Positions 17,775 through 29,040 of a stretch of 64,000 nt of DNA are shown here, piece by piece. How positions within the stretch are numbered: the first letter of the stretch is position 1; every line of letters begins with the position of its first letter. This DNA is from Tetraselmis striata (lineage: Eukaryota; Chlorophyta; Chlorodendrophyceae; Chlorodendrales; Chlorodendraceae). The notes beneath the pieces are model-generated. The model ran no database searches and was not told where the DNA came from. It was given only the letters and a program-made list of their open reading frames with translations. The stretch is taken from positions 62,001-126,000 of the forward strand of contig VCJN01002251.1 of NCBI GenBank assembly GCA_006384855.1, read 5' to 3'. The position numbers and the translations under genes are program-made.

Positions 17775-20700
17775 TCACTTGCCCCTCCCCCGCGCAGCCT
17801 TCCCACCCCGGCCGCCGCCTCTCCCGCCGCCGCGGCCCTTCGCCTTCCCCTTCCCCTTTGCGGCCTTGCCCTCCGCCTCGGTGAACTGCAGCCCGGCCGT
17901 GTGCTTCAGGCGCTCCTTCACTTCATCCGGGTCCGCCTCTTCCATCTCTTCCTCCTCAAGGGCAACCTGGCGGCAAGCAATGGCAACCAACCCCTCAACC
18001 ACTCAGCCAGCAATTCCAGACGCGCCTAGTCGCCTCTACCAGGGTGGGCGACAGTGTAGGCTCCGAAACCGGGACGCACGGTCGTCCCACTGCGCTGCAT
18101 TCAATGCTCTACTTAACAATTGTCCTAAAGGGCCACACTTCTCCCAGTGGGGTTCAGCACTTCGAGCGTGTGTCTTCATGTTCCACCACACAGGTGACAC
18201 AGACTGTCCGGCCTTCCACGCTCCGCTTCAGAACCCCAAAAACACGTTTGTGCACCATCTTGGCCCTAGCTAATCGACCCCAATCGCCGTGCGGTCTTTT
18301 GCCACCAGGATATCCATCCACGCCCAGCAGGACCACCCTCCCTCCCTCCCCGCCCCAGCGAGCACACCTCCTCCTGCCCCATCTCCGGGTCGCCCTCCAC
18401 GAGCTCCGCCTCCGAGGGCGCCTTCCTCTTCTTGCCGGCCTTGGCCCTGGAGAAGCTCTGCTCCTCCACCATCATCGTCGTCCTGGCCTTCATGCCCGAC
18501 TTGTTGAAGGCGCGCGTGAAGGCAGACTTCACCTGCGTCGGCACCTCCTGCGCCCATCGTCCCCAAAGCCTCAGCCTGTCCTTCATGCTCAGACGCAAGG
18601 GAAGAGCTTGGCATGTTTAGGGTTTTCGAAACCCTAAATCCCTGAAACCCCAGGCCGTTTGGAAAGCCGAGAGCGGTAGCAACACCAGGTAAGAGGGTTG
18701 GCCACACCGCAAGTCGTTCCGCCGACAAGGTTCTATGGGTTCTTAACCCTAATTGCTGATTGAGTGCGACGACAAAGGTGTCTATACTTCTCAGGGTATT
18801 AATAAACCCTAGAGCACCGGCTCAGGCAGGCGGCGATCGACATGGCATGGGGGCAGGAGGTGCAATGGACCTTCATGGGGTCCTCCGCCCACGGCGCCTT
18901 GGACTTGAACTTGGTGATGTCCAGAACGTTGTCAAACTCTTCCCTGCACAGCCGGCAGGCCCCGCCGGGTCAGCAATAGCCCGCACCCTGAGCCTGCACC
19001 CTGCGCGCGCGGCTCATCGGCAGCAGCTTGGGCGTGCGGCGCGCACCGGTTGATGCAGTACTCGTGCATGGCCTCGATGACGCCGGGGATGGCGTCCTGG
19101 CCATGCTGCCGCAGGGGCTGCGTGAGGATGTACCGGAGGCTGGGAAGGTAGGCCTGTGGCGGCATGACACAGCGGCGGAGGTGAGCAGCCAGGGCAGCCC
19201 CCAGTGTCCGGGACAGAGTGCATGGCTCGCGACCGGCGAGTTCGCCGAGGGTGGCACATCAGGGGCTCTGGTTCCATCAGCACCATTCATATATCTAGGG
19301 CTCTTGGTACCACCAGCAGCATCATCAAGTGCAGCGGCAGCAGCAGCTCCAAGTGCCATTGACACTCCCTCTCTCAAGTAAGTACTACTACCGGCCGCAA
19401 TCACAGCATTGATGGCCGTTTACAGGTAGACTTCCAATGTAATCCGAGCAAGTCGCGATTGGAACCTATAGAAAGGTTGTCTATATGTTCCACAAGACCA
19501 TAATCACACCCATAAGCTTAGCGTTGCCGTCCTCAGCGCCCGGGGGACTGCTGCGATTGATCCTTATGGTATTACCGGTACCTAGCCGGCTACACGTACC
19601 TGCTCCGCCCGGCCTGCAGATGGATTCTACGGCTCCGTAAGCGGCGGGCGCTCAGCCAACTAGCTTTGCCGTAATGTTTGCAGTGAATTGTGCGCCCACA
19701 AGTGCGGCGGTGCCCTGAGCAAAGGCTCCGCAACTGCCTACCTGGCGGACGGCAGCGCGGTCCGACACGCAGTGCCCGCCGGCCGCAAACAGCGTCTGCA
19801 GCTCGCCCAACACGCGCTTCTGCTTGTTGGTGGTCGAGTTGTTGCCCATCCAGGCGGTGAAGCGCGGAAAGTTCATCTCCCCTGCGCGCCACACAGCTCA
19901 CGCTCAGCGCCCATGTCGGCTGAAACTCCATGGCGCGACCAATACGCGCGCTGCGGGCATGCGCATTCGGACAGCAGCATGGGCTGGGCAGGCAGCGGAC
20001 AAGCCGGGATTACGCGCCTGGGAAGAGCCCGAAAGGCTCGCGGCTGCCGCGCATGTAGGTGCACGGGAGAACCGACCCAATGGCGGTGGCGAAGGGCATC
20101 AGCCCCCACTCCTGGTTCTGCCGCACCCGCCGGTTGACGGCGTCGCCGTCAGAGAAGGCGTCGGCGGCCTTGGCGACACACATGAGCCGCTGGAGGTCGT
20201 CGCCTGCGAAGGGATTGCACAACCGCAGCGTCATCGCTTGGGCGGGCTGCCAACGGGGGGCCCTGCCCTGCTCACGGGGGTGGCCGCCAGGCACGAATGC
20301 GCCGAGGGGCTATCGCGACGCGGCTGGCATTGTGGGCGTGGCGCACGCGGCATGCAAGCGGCAAGAGCTCACCCGCAAGCTGCGGCCGGTGGTTCAGGTA
20401 GTTCTCCTGGAGCAGCAGCGGCACCAGGTCCATGTCCTGCGCGCACAACAGACGGAGCAGCACAGGGATGAGCCGGTGCCCTTGAGCCCCCCGACTTATT
20501 TCCCCCGCCCCCTCTCCTGGATGCCCTCCTCCCATGACCGTTGCCAGGGGCCAACATGATGATCGGATTGCACAGCACCTGAAATACAAGGTCCATGCGG
20601 TCTCCGAGGGACAGCTTGGCGGACCTGGCGTCCAGCAGCTCCTGCGCCGCTGTAAAGGGACTGAGGTTGGCGTCCTGTTGCAACCAGCAGATGCCCCAGC

Positions 20701-20820
20701 GTCAGAGACATCGAGGCGGCACCCAGCTCATGCAGCGTGGTGGCATATCAGGGTAAGAGGACTCCAGGAGTTTAGACCCCCCTGATGTCTAAAAAACGCT
20801 CAGCCTCTTGCGTTCTCAGG

Positions 20821-20854
<34 letters not shown>

Positions 20855-22685
20855 TGTTGGGAAAGGGGGGGGGGGGGTGAAAGAGAGGGGGGGGGGGCAG
20901 AGTACAAGTGGCCGGGAGAGGCGTGCGGCAGCACCTTGGACGTGCCCATCTTGCCCTTCACGTCGTCGTACGCCAGGGTGCGCTTGCGCAAGCGGATCAT
21001 CTGCAGCTGCCCGAGGATGGCGCGCAGGTCGCCGTTGGCGCCCTCCACAAGCGCGTTCATCGTGGCCTCGTTAACCTGGGGTCGCATGCCCATGAGCGTC
21101 ATGCCATGTCAGGCAACCGCATCAGCAGGGCCGGCATCTACTTTCAGGGGGGGGGGGGGGGAGGGGGGCTAATGCAGCTCTGTCCTGGCAGCTCGGGGCT
21201 GATGGCACATGCACAGACGCAGAGACGCAGAGACGCACCTGCAGGCCGCGGTTCGCTGCGATGGCCAGCATGCGCTTGCTGATCTGCATCGTGGTGGGGC
21301 GCTTGTAGTCCAGCTCCATCGTGTGGTTACGCAATGACTTGAGCTTCTGGGAGTACTTGTCATTGCAGATGCAAATGATGGGCACCTGGCGGTGCCAAAG
21401 CCATAGACCATGTCATGAGACTTACCCCCCCCCCCCCCCCCCCCCGGTGTCTGCCACACAGGGTGCATTCCTGTGACATCTTCGGTGCGCTGCATGCCCA
21501 GGAGCCAAACCGCCTCACCTTGGCCTTGGCGATTATCTTGATGAGGTCGCCGATGCCGCCGCGGTCGCTGCCGCTCATGCCGTCCACCTCATCCATGACA
21601 ATCACGGTCTTCCGGGCGCCGGCCCCGCCGCACGCGCCGCCGATCCCCATTGCCGTGTTGGTTGACAGCTCCCTGATGACGTTGGACAGCTTGCCGTTCA
21701 CACCCTGCAGACCGAACGCAGGTCAGTCCGTTGATGAAAACGAGTATCGCACAGTTGGGGGATTGCTTCCTCTGCTCTTTGGGGGCCTGGGTGGGGAGTG
21801 AATCCCCTTTGCATCCAACACTGCTGCTGTTTCAATGCCATAATTTGCAGGTCTGGACGAGCATGTGTGCCATTGAGCGGGGCGGCATGTGGCCACAGAG
21901 CTGGCCGACCTTCAGGGCAGAGGCATCCGAGGTGTTCCGCGTGTCGGAGGCATTGACCTCCACGGCGTCAAACCCGAGCTCTTTGCACACCATCAGCGCG
22001 GAGCTGGTCTTGCCAATGCCAGGCGGACCTGGGCGCCAGACGAAGATCGCGAGCGCGCGCTGCATGTCATGGTTTGTTTTCGGGAAGCGTGCGTGGGCAT
22101 GGGGAACATGCCATTTAGGGGGTGGGGGGTTACTCACCACTGAGAAGCACCGCCCGCTTGGTCATCGCCTCCTGCACCTTCTTGCTGCTACTGGCAGCCT
22201 TGGGTGCCGGCTTGCCCTCGATGAACTGGCTGTGCCATGCGCGGAGCCACACGCCCAGGGTGCTCACCAGCGTGCCGTTACCGACGAGGTCACGTATGCT
22301 GGTGGGCTTGAAGAGGTCCACCCACAGCTGCGAGGGCTCGCCGCCCGCGGTGGATGGCCCCGCGTCCGCAGTGGCAGCCGCCGGCTTGGGCGCAGCAGAG
22401 GAGGCGTCGGTGCCGCGGCGGGAAGCGGGGGGCGCGGGCTTCACTGGCGCAGCTGCTGGTGCGGCTGCGGGGGCTGCGGGGGTGGGGGTGTCGGCCGCGG
22501 GGGCAGCGGCGATGAGCGAGAACAAGCCGTCCTCGTCGATGAGGCGGACGTTGCACTCCTTGGCCTGTGCTCGGCGCACACAGAACGAGCCAGGCATGAG
22601 ACGGAGCTAGGCATGAGGATGCGGAGGCATGCTGTGCTGTAGGCTGACACATGTGACACTGATTGGGCGGCGGGACATGGGGGCG

Positions 22686-22737
<52 letters not shown>

Positions 22738-24209
22738 CGGTGGGTGGGGGGGGGGGGGGGGGGGGGGGGACGTGGAGCAATGTGCCAACCGTGCAGGCCT
22801 GGAGCGCACCTTGTTCAGCTTGCTGTTGCCGCACTCCATGCCCACAAGCAGAAACGTGGTCTTCCTCGACACGTTGCCCGTGACACGACCGCCGTGGCGC
22901 TTGATCAGGTCCTCCGCCTGCTCACGCCGCAGGCTGTCCAGCACGCCCGAGATCACAAACGCCAGGCCTGCCAGGCAGTCGGGGTGCCCCTTGGGCTCCT
23001 CCTGAGCACCACGGGACCAAGCACCGGGCAATACCATCGTCACTCGCGGGCGGCACGCGAGCTGGAACCCCCTCCTTTGAGCTCAGGGGCGGCCACGGGT
23101 GTTAGCCTCGTCCCATCGGGCGGCTACCTTGTTCCCCGCGTTGGCGGGGTTGTCCGGTGGCCGCTGTGCCCAGCTGCCCGACGCCATCACCGAAAACTTC
23201 AACTCGCTGTCCGGGGGCAGCTTCTCCATGGCCGCAGCCACCGCGGCGGCCGCCGGGCCGGCGCCCGCAGCTGCTGGCGGGGCTTCCTTCTGCACGCGTG
23301 GCACGTCCGTCCTCACAATGACTCAATCAGGAACCGCCCATCGCGCCCTCGCCCCCCTTTGCACCCCCCGTCTTCAGCGCTTTAGCACTGCTCTCCCCGA
23401 TCTCTGTGACCCCACCTTCAACACGGGAGCAGGCGCCTTTGCCGGCGTCTTCACAGGCGTCTTCACAGGCGTCCTCCCCTTAGCAGGGGCGGGGGCGGGG
23501 GTGGGGGCGGCGGCCCGGCTGCGCTTGGCGGCAGACTTCTTGGGCGCCTCGTCCTCGCTGCTGTCATCCAGCACCACCTGCGCGTCGCTGTCGCTGCTCG
23601 ACTCCTGCCAACCGGCGCAAGGAAGCTCCCTCAGCGGGGAGGGCGGGGGGGGGGGGGGGGGGGGAGGCACTGCGCTGCGGCAGGCCGGCCCATGATCGCA
23701 TCCAACGGCAGAGCCCGAGCACTGGCCAGGGCCTCACCACTTCAATGTCAAAGTCTGAGTCCGAGTCCGAGTCAGCCTTCCGCTTGCTCGCCTGTGTATC
23801 CGGCAGGATATTGAGGCTGGGAAAGCCGGCGGAGGAATGTGGGGCGACATGGCCTAGCTGGTGCAGCTGATTCATGCGGGGGGGGTGAGGGGCGGGCGGG
23901 GGTCACCCTCGGTGCGGCCTTCTTGGCGCTCCCCTTCTTTGGCGTGGCCTTCTTTGCGGGTGACTTCCCTTTGGCGGGCGTTCTGTGCGCACACGCGTTG
24001 CCCCGCCTCAGCCTCTCGGAAAGCCCCCCTCCCCCTGGTTGCCCCTTGCCCGCCCCCCTGTGCCAAGTCCCTATGCCGTGAGAGGGACGCAGCACCGTTG
24101 CTTGGCGGCGTCCTTGGGGAAGAACTTGCTCTTCTTGCCAGAAGGCGGATCAGGCTCTGCCTTGGGCGCCTACATGGACACAGTGTTCAGCTTCTTGGAA
24201 GTATCACCC

Positions 24210-24240
<31 letters not shown>

Positions 24241-24744
24241 AAAACAGTAGCTGCATCGGCGCTTGAGTCATTTGCGGGCTGGAACCCTCCCCCACTTTCA
24301 TGTCGGGACAATCAGGTGGACCGCTCCTACTGATTACCAACAAATAACAGGCTGTTCCAGCCGACAACTCCCCCGCACGCTCACCCGTTTGCTTGGCGTC
24401 ACGGTGCTGGCGGCCTTCGCCTTCGCCTCCGCCTTCCCTCCGTTGCCATCAACCCCACCTGTCACAGCCAGCGGTCAGCCACAGCCACCACAGCCAGCGG
24501 CCAGCCAGCGGCCAGGTCGGCCGCCGGCACGCGCAGCAGGCCCAGAGCGGCAACTAAGCCTGTCCAGAGACCGGCAGGCGCGCCGATACGATCCATACGG
24601 GCGGATACGGCGGCGATAGTAGCGTGTCCATACGGGCGGTTGCTCACCGCCATCTGCGCCCTTGGGCTTGGCGGCTCCACCGGCTGGGCGAGTGAAGAAC
24701 GAGCGGATGTCCCCCGCCTGCTGATCGCGGTTGGGCCGCAGCAT
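17775..24744 (-). CDS. RFC1: Replication factor C large subunit, 21 exons
   Basis: This is the large clamp-loader subunit, which opens PCNA and loads it on primed DNA in the nucleus. Exons (minus): 24744-24648, 24458-24385, 24169-24096, 23982-23907, 23791-23738, 23604-23416, 23289-23128, 23001-22810, 22564-22138, 22028-21910, 21704-21519, 21385-21239, 21075-20935, 20674-20579, 20436-20373, 20203-20048, 19881-19742, 19153-19047, 18943-18871, 18547-18368, 17966-17775. All phases agree and give 981 aa. Features in order: PIP-like QQAGDIRSFF (8-17); Lys/Asp-rich linker; BRCT domain (about 243-306); AAA+ core with Walker A GPPGIGKTS (Lys455), Walker B VIVMDEVD (522-529) and sensor-1 CICND; RFC1 C-terminal domain (SPFTAAQELL, VPLLLQENYLNH); Lys/Arg-Gly tail. 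An in-frame TAA two codons upstream supports the start. Intron 16 appears to use a GC donor. Confidence 0.93.
18616..18638. repeat. Head-to-head telomere-like motif in RFC1 intron 19
   Basis: TTTAGGG, TTTTCGAA, ACCCTAAA form a near-perfect palindrome of plant-type telomere repeats. Further CCCTAA boxes lie at 18740-18815. It is in an intron, so it is not a chromosome end. Confidence 0.7.
20822..20852. repeat. (TG)n microsatellite in RFC1 intron 13
   Basis: About 15 TG units, followed by poly-G stretches. It lies within the intron 20675-20934. Confidence 0.9.
22686..22735. repeat. (TG)n microsatellite in RFC1 intron 8
   Basis: About 24 TG units followed by a poly-G run (sense-strand poly-C) at 22746-22770, within the intron 22565-22809. 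Confidence 0.9.
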
Positions 24745-25670
24745 TCGATGTTAGCCAAGCGTGCCTATGATTGCGCTGCGCCATCGTAACTTGCGGCCAA
24801 ACAAAGGGAGCTGACGGGGAGGGGGAGAGGAACGGTCAGACGGACAGGGTTGTTGGGGTTGGGGTTGGGCCGGGGGGGAGGGGAGGGGGGGGTGGAGGGC
24901 GCGTGCCTTCGGAGGCATTTCGCCGCCGCAGATGACGGCGCCTCGGCGCGTTCTCTCTGTAGCCCGAAGTACGCGCTTATTCGTTTCGCGCTGGCCCGGG
25001 CGGGCGCTGAATCCGATAGCTGCGCACCAACGGTGAGCAGGGTTGGTAATGCGGACAAGTGGGATGCTGCAGTTTGGCAACCGCAAGCCACCAGCGACCG
25101 TGTAGTTCGCGACGATTACCTACCTGTACAACCCGCCTGCTTCTGCTTTTAGCAGTAAGTGGATTTGTTACTGCCCATTTTGTAATTCGCACCGATACTT
25201 CTACTTTCGGGTACAACCCGCCTCCGCATTTTAGCGCCTCACCGAGTCACCGCCAGCTCTGTCCGCCAAATGCAGTAGCGACTTACCGGTGTTTTAAATA
25301 TGGTACCGGAGATACTGCTTTTACCGGTGGATTTGTTACTCGTATTTTTGTAACTCACACCGATAGCCGCCCTACTGCGCTGGCGGATGAAGAATATAGC
25401 GAAATGAAGAATATAGCGAATGTAAAAATTAAACATAGTAGCTTATGCGAGAACATATTTAGCGCTACTCATGATGTATTTCAAATATTTACTCATGCCG
25501 CACATTCTTTTGGTGCTGCTTCCACCTCGCAACTGCTGTAGTGGACGTTCTCTACTGCCTATTCGGGTGGTTTCCTGATCGCCTGTTGCAGCTAGCTCAT
25601 GGAACTACATATAATGCGAGAGTATATGATGCGACTACTGCGCCGCTACGTCCCGGCGTGTCCTGGTTTA
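24745..25670. other. RFC1 5' flank
   Basis: About 925 bp between the RFC1 start and the second DIRS-like element. It contains short degenerate direct repeats around GTAATTCGCACCGATA (25181, 25353). No gene or clear core promoter motif was recognised. The RFC1 promoter should lie in the first few hundred bases. Confidence 0.5.
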
Positions 25671-25857
25671 TGTTTTAAACTAGGTTATGGGGTTTCCTCC
25701 CTTGACCTAACCGCTTTTCAGCTACAAGTGCTGCTCAGTGGTACGGGAACTAGGCATCTGTTGTTGCGCCCTTTTTGGGTGCAGCACGAGTAGATATAAA
25801 AGCAGCTAGAACAGCTGAGCCGGCCATCTTCCAGTTTTCGCTGCGTTCCACGCAGCG
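25671..25857 (+). repeat. Split direct repeat A1, copy B
   Basis: 187 bp, repeated at 28578-28764 with few changes. It contains TAGATATAAAAG (25791-25802), a possible TATA box for the element's transcription. It ends in the palindrome CGCTGCGTTCCACGCAGCG. Confidence 0.85.
25791..25802 (+). promoter_or_regulatory. TATA-like box inside repeat A1
   Basis: TAGATATAAAAG lies about 170 bp upstream of the Gag-like start codon and recurs in A2. It could direct transcription of the element. Copy A has a changed sequence at this point. Inferred from sequence only. Confidence 0.35.
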
Positions 25858-25970
25858 ATGTAAAAACTGTCTCGTAACCCGTTGCGAGCAAGGTCACCCC
25901 AGGTTGTTCAAGACCACACCCGGCTCGCCATCCGAGTGTGATATTCTCGTCCGTACGTCCGTGCGTTACC

Positions 25971-26825
25971 ATGTCAGATGGAGAAGAACCCGTCGCTGAG
26001 CCGACGCTGAAGTCGTTGCAAGCAGATGTGCGGGCACTGGCTACAGCTGTAGCTCAATTGACGGCTCGTGAGCGCGTTGTTGATGGAGAAGGGGCACATG
26101 GCTCCGGCTTCGGGCAGCGCATCGCGGGACAGCCGACAGGCAGCGGGGGAGCCGCAGAGCGCCCCGACTTGCTAGAGCTAGCCCAGAGCGGCCGTGTCGG
26201 AGCAAAATCCGTGAGTGCCGAGGATGACTACCTCGCGGTGCCAGAACTACTGCAGAGAGCAGAGTCTGGTTACGAGGCCGTTCGACCGGTCAGCCGAGTG
26301 CCTGGACTCTTTCCCCTGAGCACCGACCTAACGAACGAGTACCTCAAGCAGGATGACCGGCGTCTGCCGGCCCAGGAGGAGTATTTGTTGATGTCGTGTT
26401 TCGGGGCCCACATGGCCGCGCTTTTCGTGGCTCTCGACGAGCTGCTGCCCTACGTCCCTGCCACCAACCAGGACTTCACCCCCTACCTCGCTAGAGCTCG
26501 GAACCACGCCGAGGCCATCGACAAGGCGTTTCGGTCTCGTTTGGCGTTCCTGCGGAGGCTAAATGAGATCAAGCGTGTGCACGGTGACCAAGGTGTTCTG
26601 GACGTGCTGCGAGCCCAGCATTTTCAGCCTGCTTCGGAGCATCTGGGTTCCGCGATTTTTAGAGACCTCATGCGAGATTACGAGCGCCGTGTCTTCGAGG
26701 CGACCGTTGCCAGCAGCGCGAAAGCGACCGCTACTGCTCGAGTGGCGGCTGCAGCTGCAGGTCGCGGGCGTGGGCGAGGACGTGGCGGTGGACGCGGGCG
26801 TGGCCGCGAAGGTGAGCACGAGTGA
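25971..26825 (+). CDS. Gag-like ORF1 protein, copy B
   Basis: 284 aa, same start (MSDGEEP) and length as the copy A protein at 6165-7019, with scattered substitutions such as VVEP to VAEP. It has the same helical middle and the same Arg-Gly tail. The frame is fully open even though the neighbouring recombinase is broken. It ends 36 bp before the recombinase ATG. Nucleic-acid binding is inferred from the RG tract. Confidence 0.7.
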   Translation: MSDGEEPVAEPTLKSLQADVRALATAVAQLTARERVVDGEGAHGSGFGQRIAGQPTGSGGAAERPDLLELAQSGRVGAKSVSAEDDYLAVPELLQRAESGYEAVRPVSRVPGLFPLSTDLTNEYLKQDDRRLPAQEEYLLMSCFGAHMAALFVALDELLPYVPATNQDFTPYLARARNHAEAIDKAFRSRLAFLRRLNEIKRVHGDQGVLDVLRAQHFQPASEHLGSAIFRDLMRDYERRVFEATVASSAKATATARVAAAAAGRGRGRGRGGGRGRGREGEHE

Positions 26826-26861
26826 CGGTGTGGGGCGCCTTTCGTCGGAGCTGCTGGAGCT

Positions 26862-28498
26862 TTGCGAGGCCACCTTTCGGTGACCGCCGCAAGACGCACC
26901 CTTGCAGCTCAACGGCGAGATGAGCGCCCCGTGTTAGGGCCTGACCCCCCCACTTTACAGACTTGCTTTAGACCTTCCTCGGCGCGGCGCTCCTTACAGC
27001 TACAGCCGAGTGCGGCTCGACCATCCGCACACCTGCACATGGCGGCTCAACTAACCGCCTCCCGTACCATTCCATCACTGCGTCCGTCGGTTGTTACACT
27101 ACGTGTTACAACTGGTTCGCAACGACCAAGTTTCGCGCGGGTACGTTACGCGCGTGACAGGCGCTACGAGCGCGAAGGGCGCGCGGGTCGGCCCTCTTAC
27201 CTGAACCTAGCCCCGCAAACCCGTACCGATGCTACTGCAAACCCGTCCAGCAACTATCGGCCAACCGCCGGGAACCTAACTGCTGCTGCCGAGTACTTTG
27301 CGAAGAGTAGTCGTGCCGGTGGAACTCTGTCAGTAAAACGACGCACTTACGTGATTGACGAGCCCGAAGCTGTCGCTCCCCGGGCTGCTTCATTGCGATC
27401 TCGGCTGCAGGACGCGTTCGGCTCAGACAAGCTGGGCCAGCGGACGCTCGATCTACTCTCCAGCTCCCTCAGCGGTCAGACACTCAAAAGCTACGCCGGC
27501 CGGCTGTCTCAGTTCGCGGAGTTCTGCCACGACTCCGAGAGCATCAGCCCGTTGGAGGCGACTACTACCGCTACTGTCGTTCGGTATGTTGCCTGGATCG
27601 GCGAGCGGGGGCACATCGCGGCTAAGTCGCTGCAATCTTACCTATCTGCAATCAACACGTTCTTCGAGCTGCACAACCTCGATCCAATCGCCAAGGACAG
27701 CCTACACCTAACATCAGCAAGGCGTGGGCTGATGCTGCGTCAGCGCCGACTGGACGCTGCCCCTTTGCGTGTCCCTCTGCCTGCGGATGTAGCTTACCGC
27801 TTCGTCACAAAGGCCGAGCTGATTGTGTCTGCTCTTTTCCCAGAGTACCACCGCGACTTCCGAGCCCTCCTGGCCTCGGTTGTCAACTTTATGTTCTTTG
27901 CCAGGGGCCTTACTGGCGTGTCATGTCGAGTGCGAGACGTGCATGTCGACGACTACAACATCACCCTGCAAGTGTACCGAGAGAAGGGTCGCGCTGGTCG
28001 ACGGGGACCCGACGACCTACGCGTACTTCTCCTCCTAGTGTCTGAGCACCCCCGAGTGGCATGTCTCCTGCACTACTTCCTCGACCACGTCCAGTCAGTC
28101 CCTCTGGTTACTGTTGGCTTGGCTGTGTCAAACTTCTGGGCTGTCAGTTCGGATGAGCAGTCAAAACCTTGGACTGCGGCTACGATGTCAGACTGGCTGT
28201 CCACAGCCATCCGTCTGGTCAACTAACGCTGCCCCCCCTGCTGGCACCTCCTGGACCTCGGACAGTCTTCGCAAAGGCGCAGCCTCTGCAGCGAACGCCA
28301 TCGGTGTGCCATTGTCCCACATTCGCTACCAAGGCGGTTGGGCCACTAACTCTGACGTCGTTCTGGACTACATCGACCCCAACGTTCTTCCTTCACCTGG
28401 CGCATGGTTCTTCTTTGGACACATCGCCCCCCTACGCCACTTCCAAGTCCAAGCAATATGACTCCGCAGCGGTGGCCTTCCCAGTGCCTCCTTCATGA
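26862..28498 (+). pseudogene. Tyrosine recombinase, copy B, frameshifted
   Basis: The frame is open from 26862 to 28226 (454 aa). A 4-nt insertion relative to copy A (GTCAAC-TAAC-GCTGCC) near 28221 then causes a stop just before the second catalytic block. Downstream, in another frame, the block is still readable: SWTSDSLRKG, GGW, VLDYIDP. The histidine of HxxR is Asp here, so even an unshifted protein would lack a conserved residue. Another 4-nt length change near 28450 alters the C-terminal tail. Box I Arg (LTGVSCRVRDV) is intact. This copy would need enzyme supplied in trans. Confidence 0.85.
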
Positions 28499-28551
28499 CT
28501 TGGCGCTACCTCTTCTCCGTCAATCCACCGCTCCCTCCGTTCGCTCAAGAC

Positions 28552-28577
28552 TGGCAAAACCAGACTCAACTTTGAAA
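28552..28577 (+). repeat. Split direct repeat B1, copy B
   Basis: 26 bp, equal to B2 at 28857-28882 and to both B repeats of copy A. Confidence 0.8.
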
Positions 28578-28764
28578 TGTTTTAAACTAGTTTATGGGGT
28601 TTCCTCCCTTGACCTAACCGCTTTTCAGCTACAAGTGCTGCTCAGTGGTACGGGAACTAGGCATATGTTGTTGCGCCCTTTTTGGGTGCAGCACGAGTAG
28701 ATATAAAAGCAGCTAGAACAGCTGACCCTGCCATCTTCCAGTTTTCGCTGCGTTCCACGCAGCG
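28578..28764 (+). repeat. Split direct repeat A2, copy B
   Basis: Partner of 25671-25857, directly joined to B1. It ends in the same short palindrome. Confidence 0.85.
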
Positions 28765-28856
28765 CCCCCCCTGACTCCGTTTTCCCTCCACGCTTTCGCT
28801 AAACCATCCTGCCAATTTCGGCTCTTGACTGTGTAAATTTGCCTGCGCGAAATTTT

Positions 28857-28882
28857 TGGCAAAACCAGACTCAACTTTGAAA
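28857..28882 (+). repeat. Split direct repeat B2, copy B
   Basis: Terminal 26 bp of copy B. The following CGCCGTTGATGC belongs to the interrupted host repeat. Confidence 0.8.
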
Positions 28883-29040
28883 CGCCGTTGATGCATTAGT
28901 GGCCCTTCGGGGTTCGGATGAGGCAATGGTCTACGGGCTATGCCAGACCTACCGAGTACAGTTGGCGCAAGAGGTCAAGTGCTGGGGCGGCTTCGGCCGA
29001 TGTCACGGGCGGGGCGAACTTTACTTTTACGTCTACTTAT
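28883..29040 (+). repeat. Dispersed repeat interrupted by copy B (right part)
   Basis: Includes GGTCTACGGGCTATGCCAGA and GCGGCTTCGGCCGATGTC, both also present at 50580-50700. Partial inverted copies are at 51722-51785 and 53185-53245. The left part of this copy (CGTCCCGGCGTGTCCTGG) lies just before 25671. Confidence 0.75.

Larger units (their letters stand above)
25671..28882 (+). mobile_element. DIRS/PAT-like recombinase element without RT (copy B)
   Basis: Same layout as copy A, in the opposite orientation: A1 25671-25857, Gag-like ORF, recombinase, B1 28552-28577, A2 28578-28764, B2 28857-28882. Length is 3,212 bp. It interrupts a dispersed repeat whose uninterrupted form is at 50558-50730. 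Comparing the two places the insertion between GTTTA and CNCCGTTGATG, without target duplication. The recombinase gene is frameshifted here. Confidence 0.88.

Noticed and set aside
18616-18638. True telomere or chromosome end
   Set aside because: Only isolated motifs inside an intron. There is no tandem telomeric array.
19824-20471. 215-codon plus-strand frame across RFC1 exons 15-17
   Set aside because: Antisense shadow. The minus-strand exons match RFC1 with correct splice phases.
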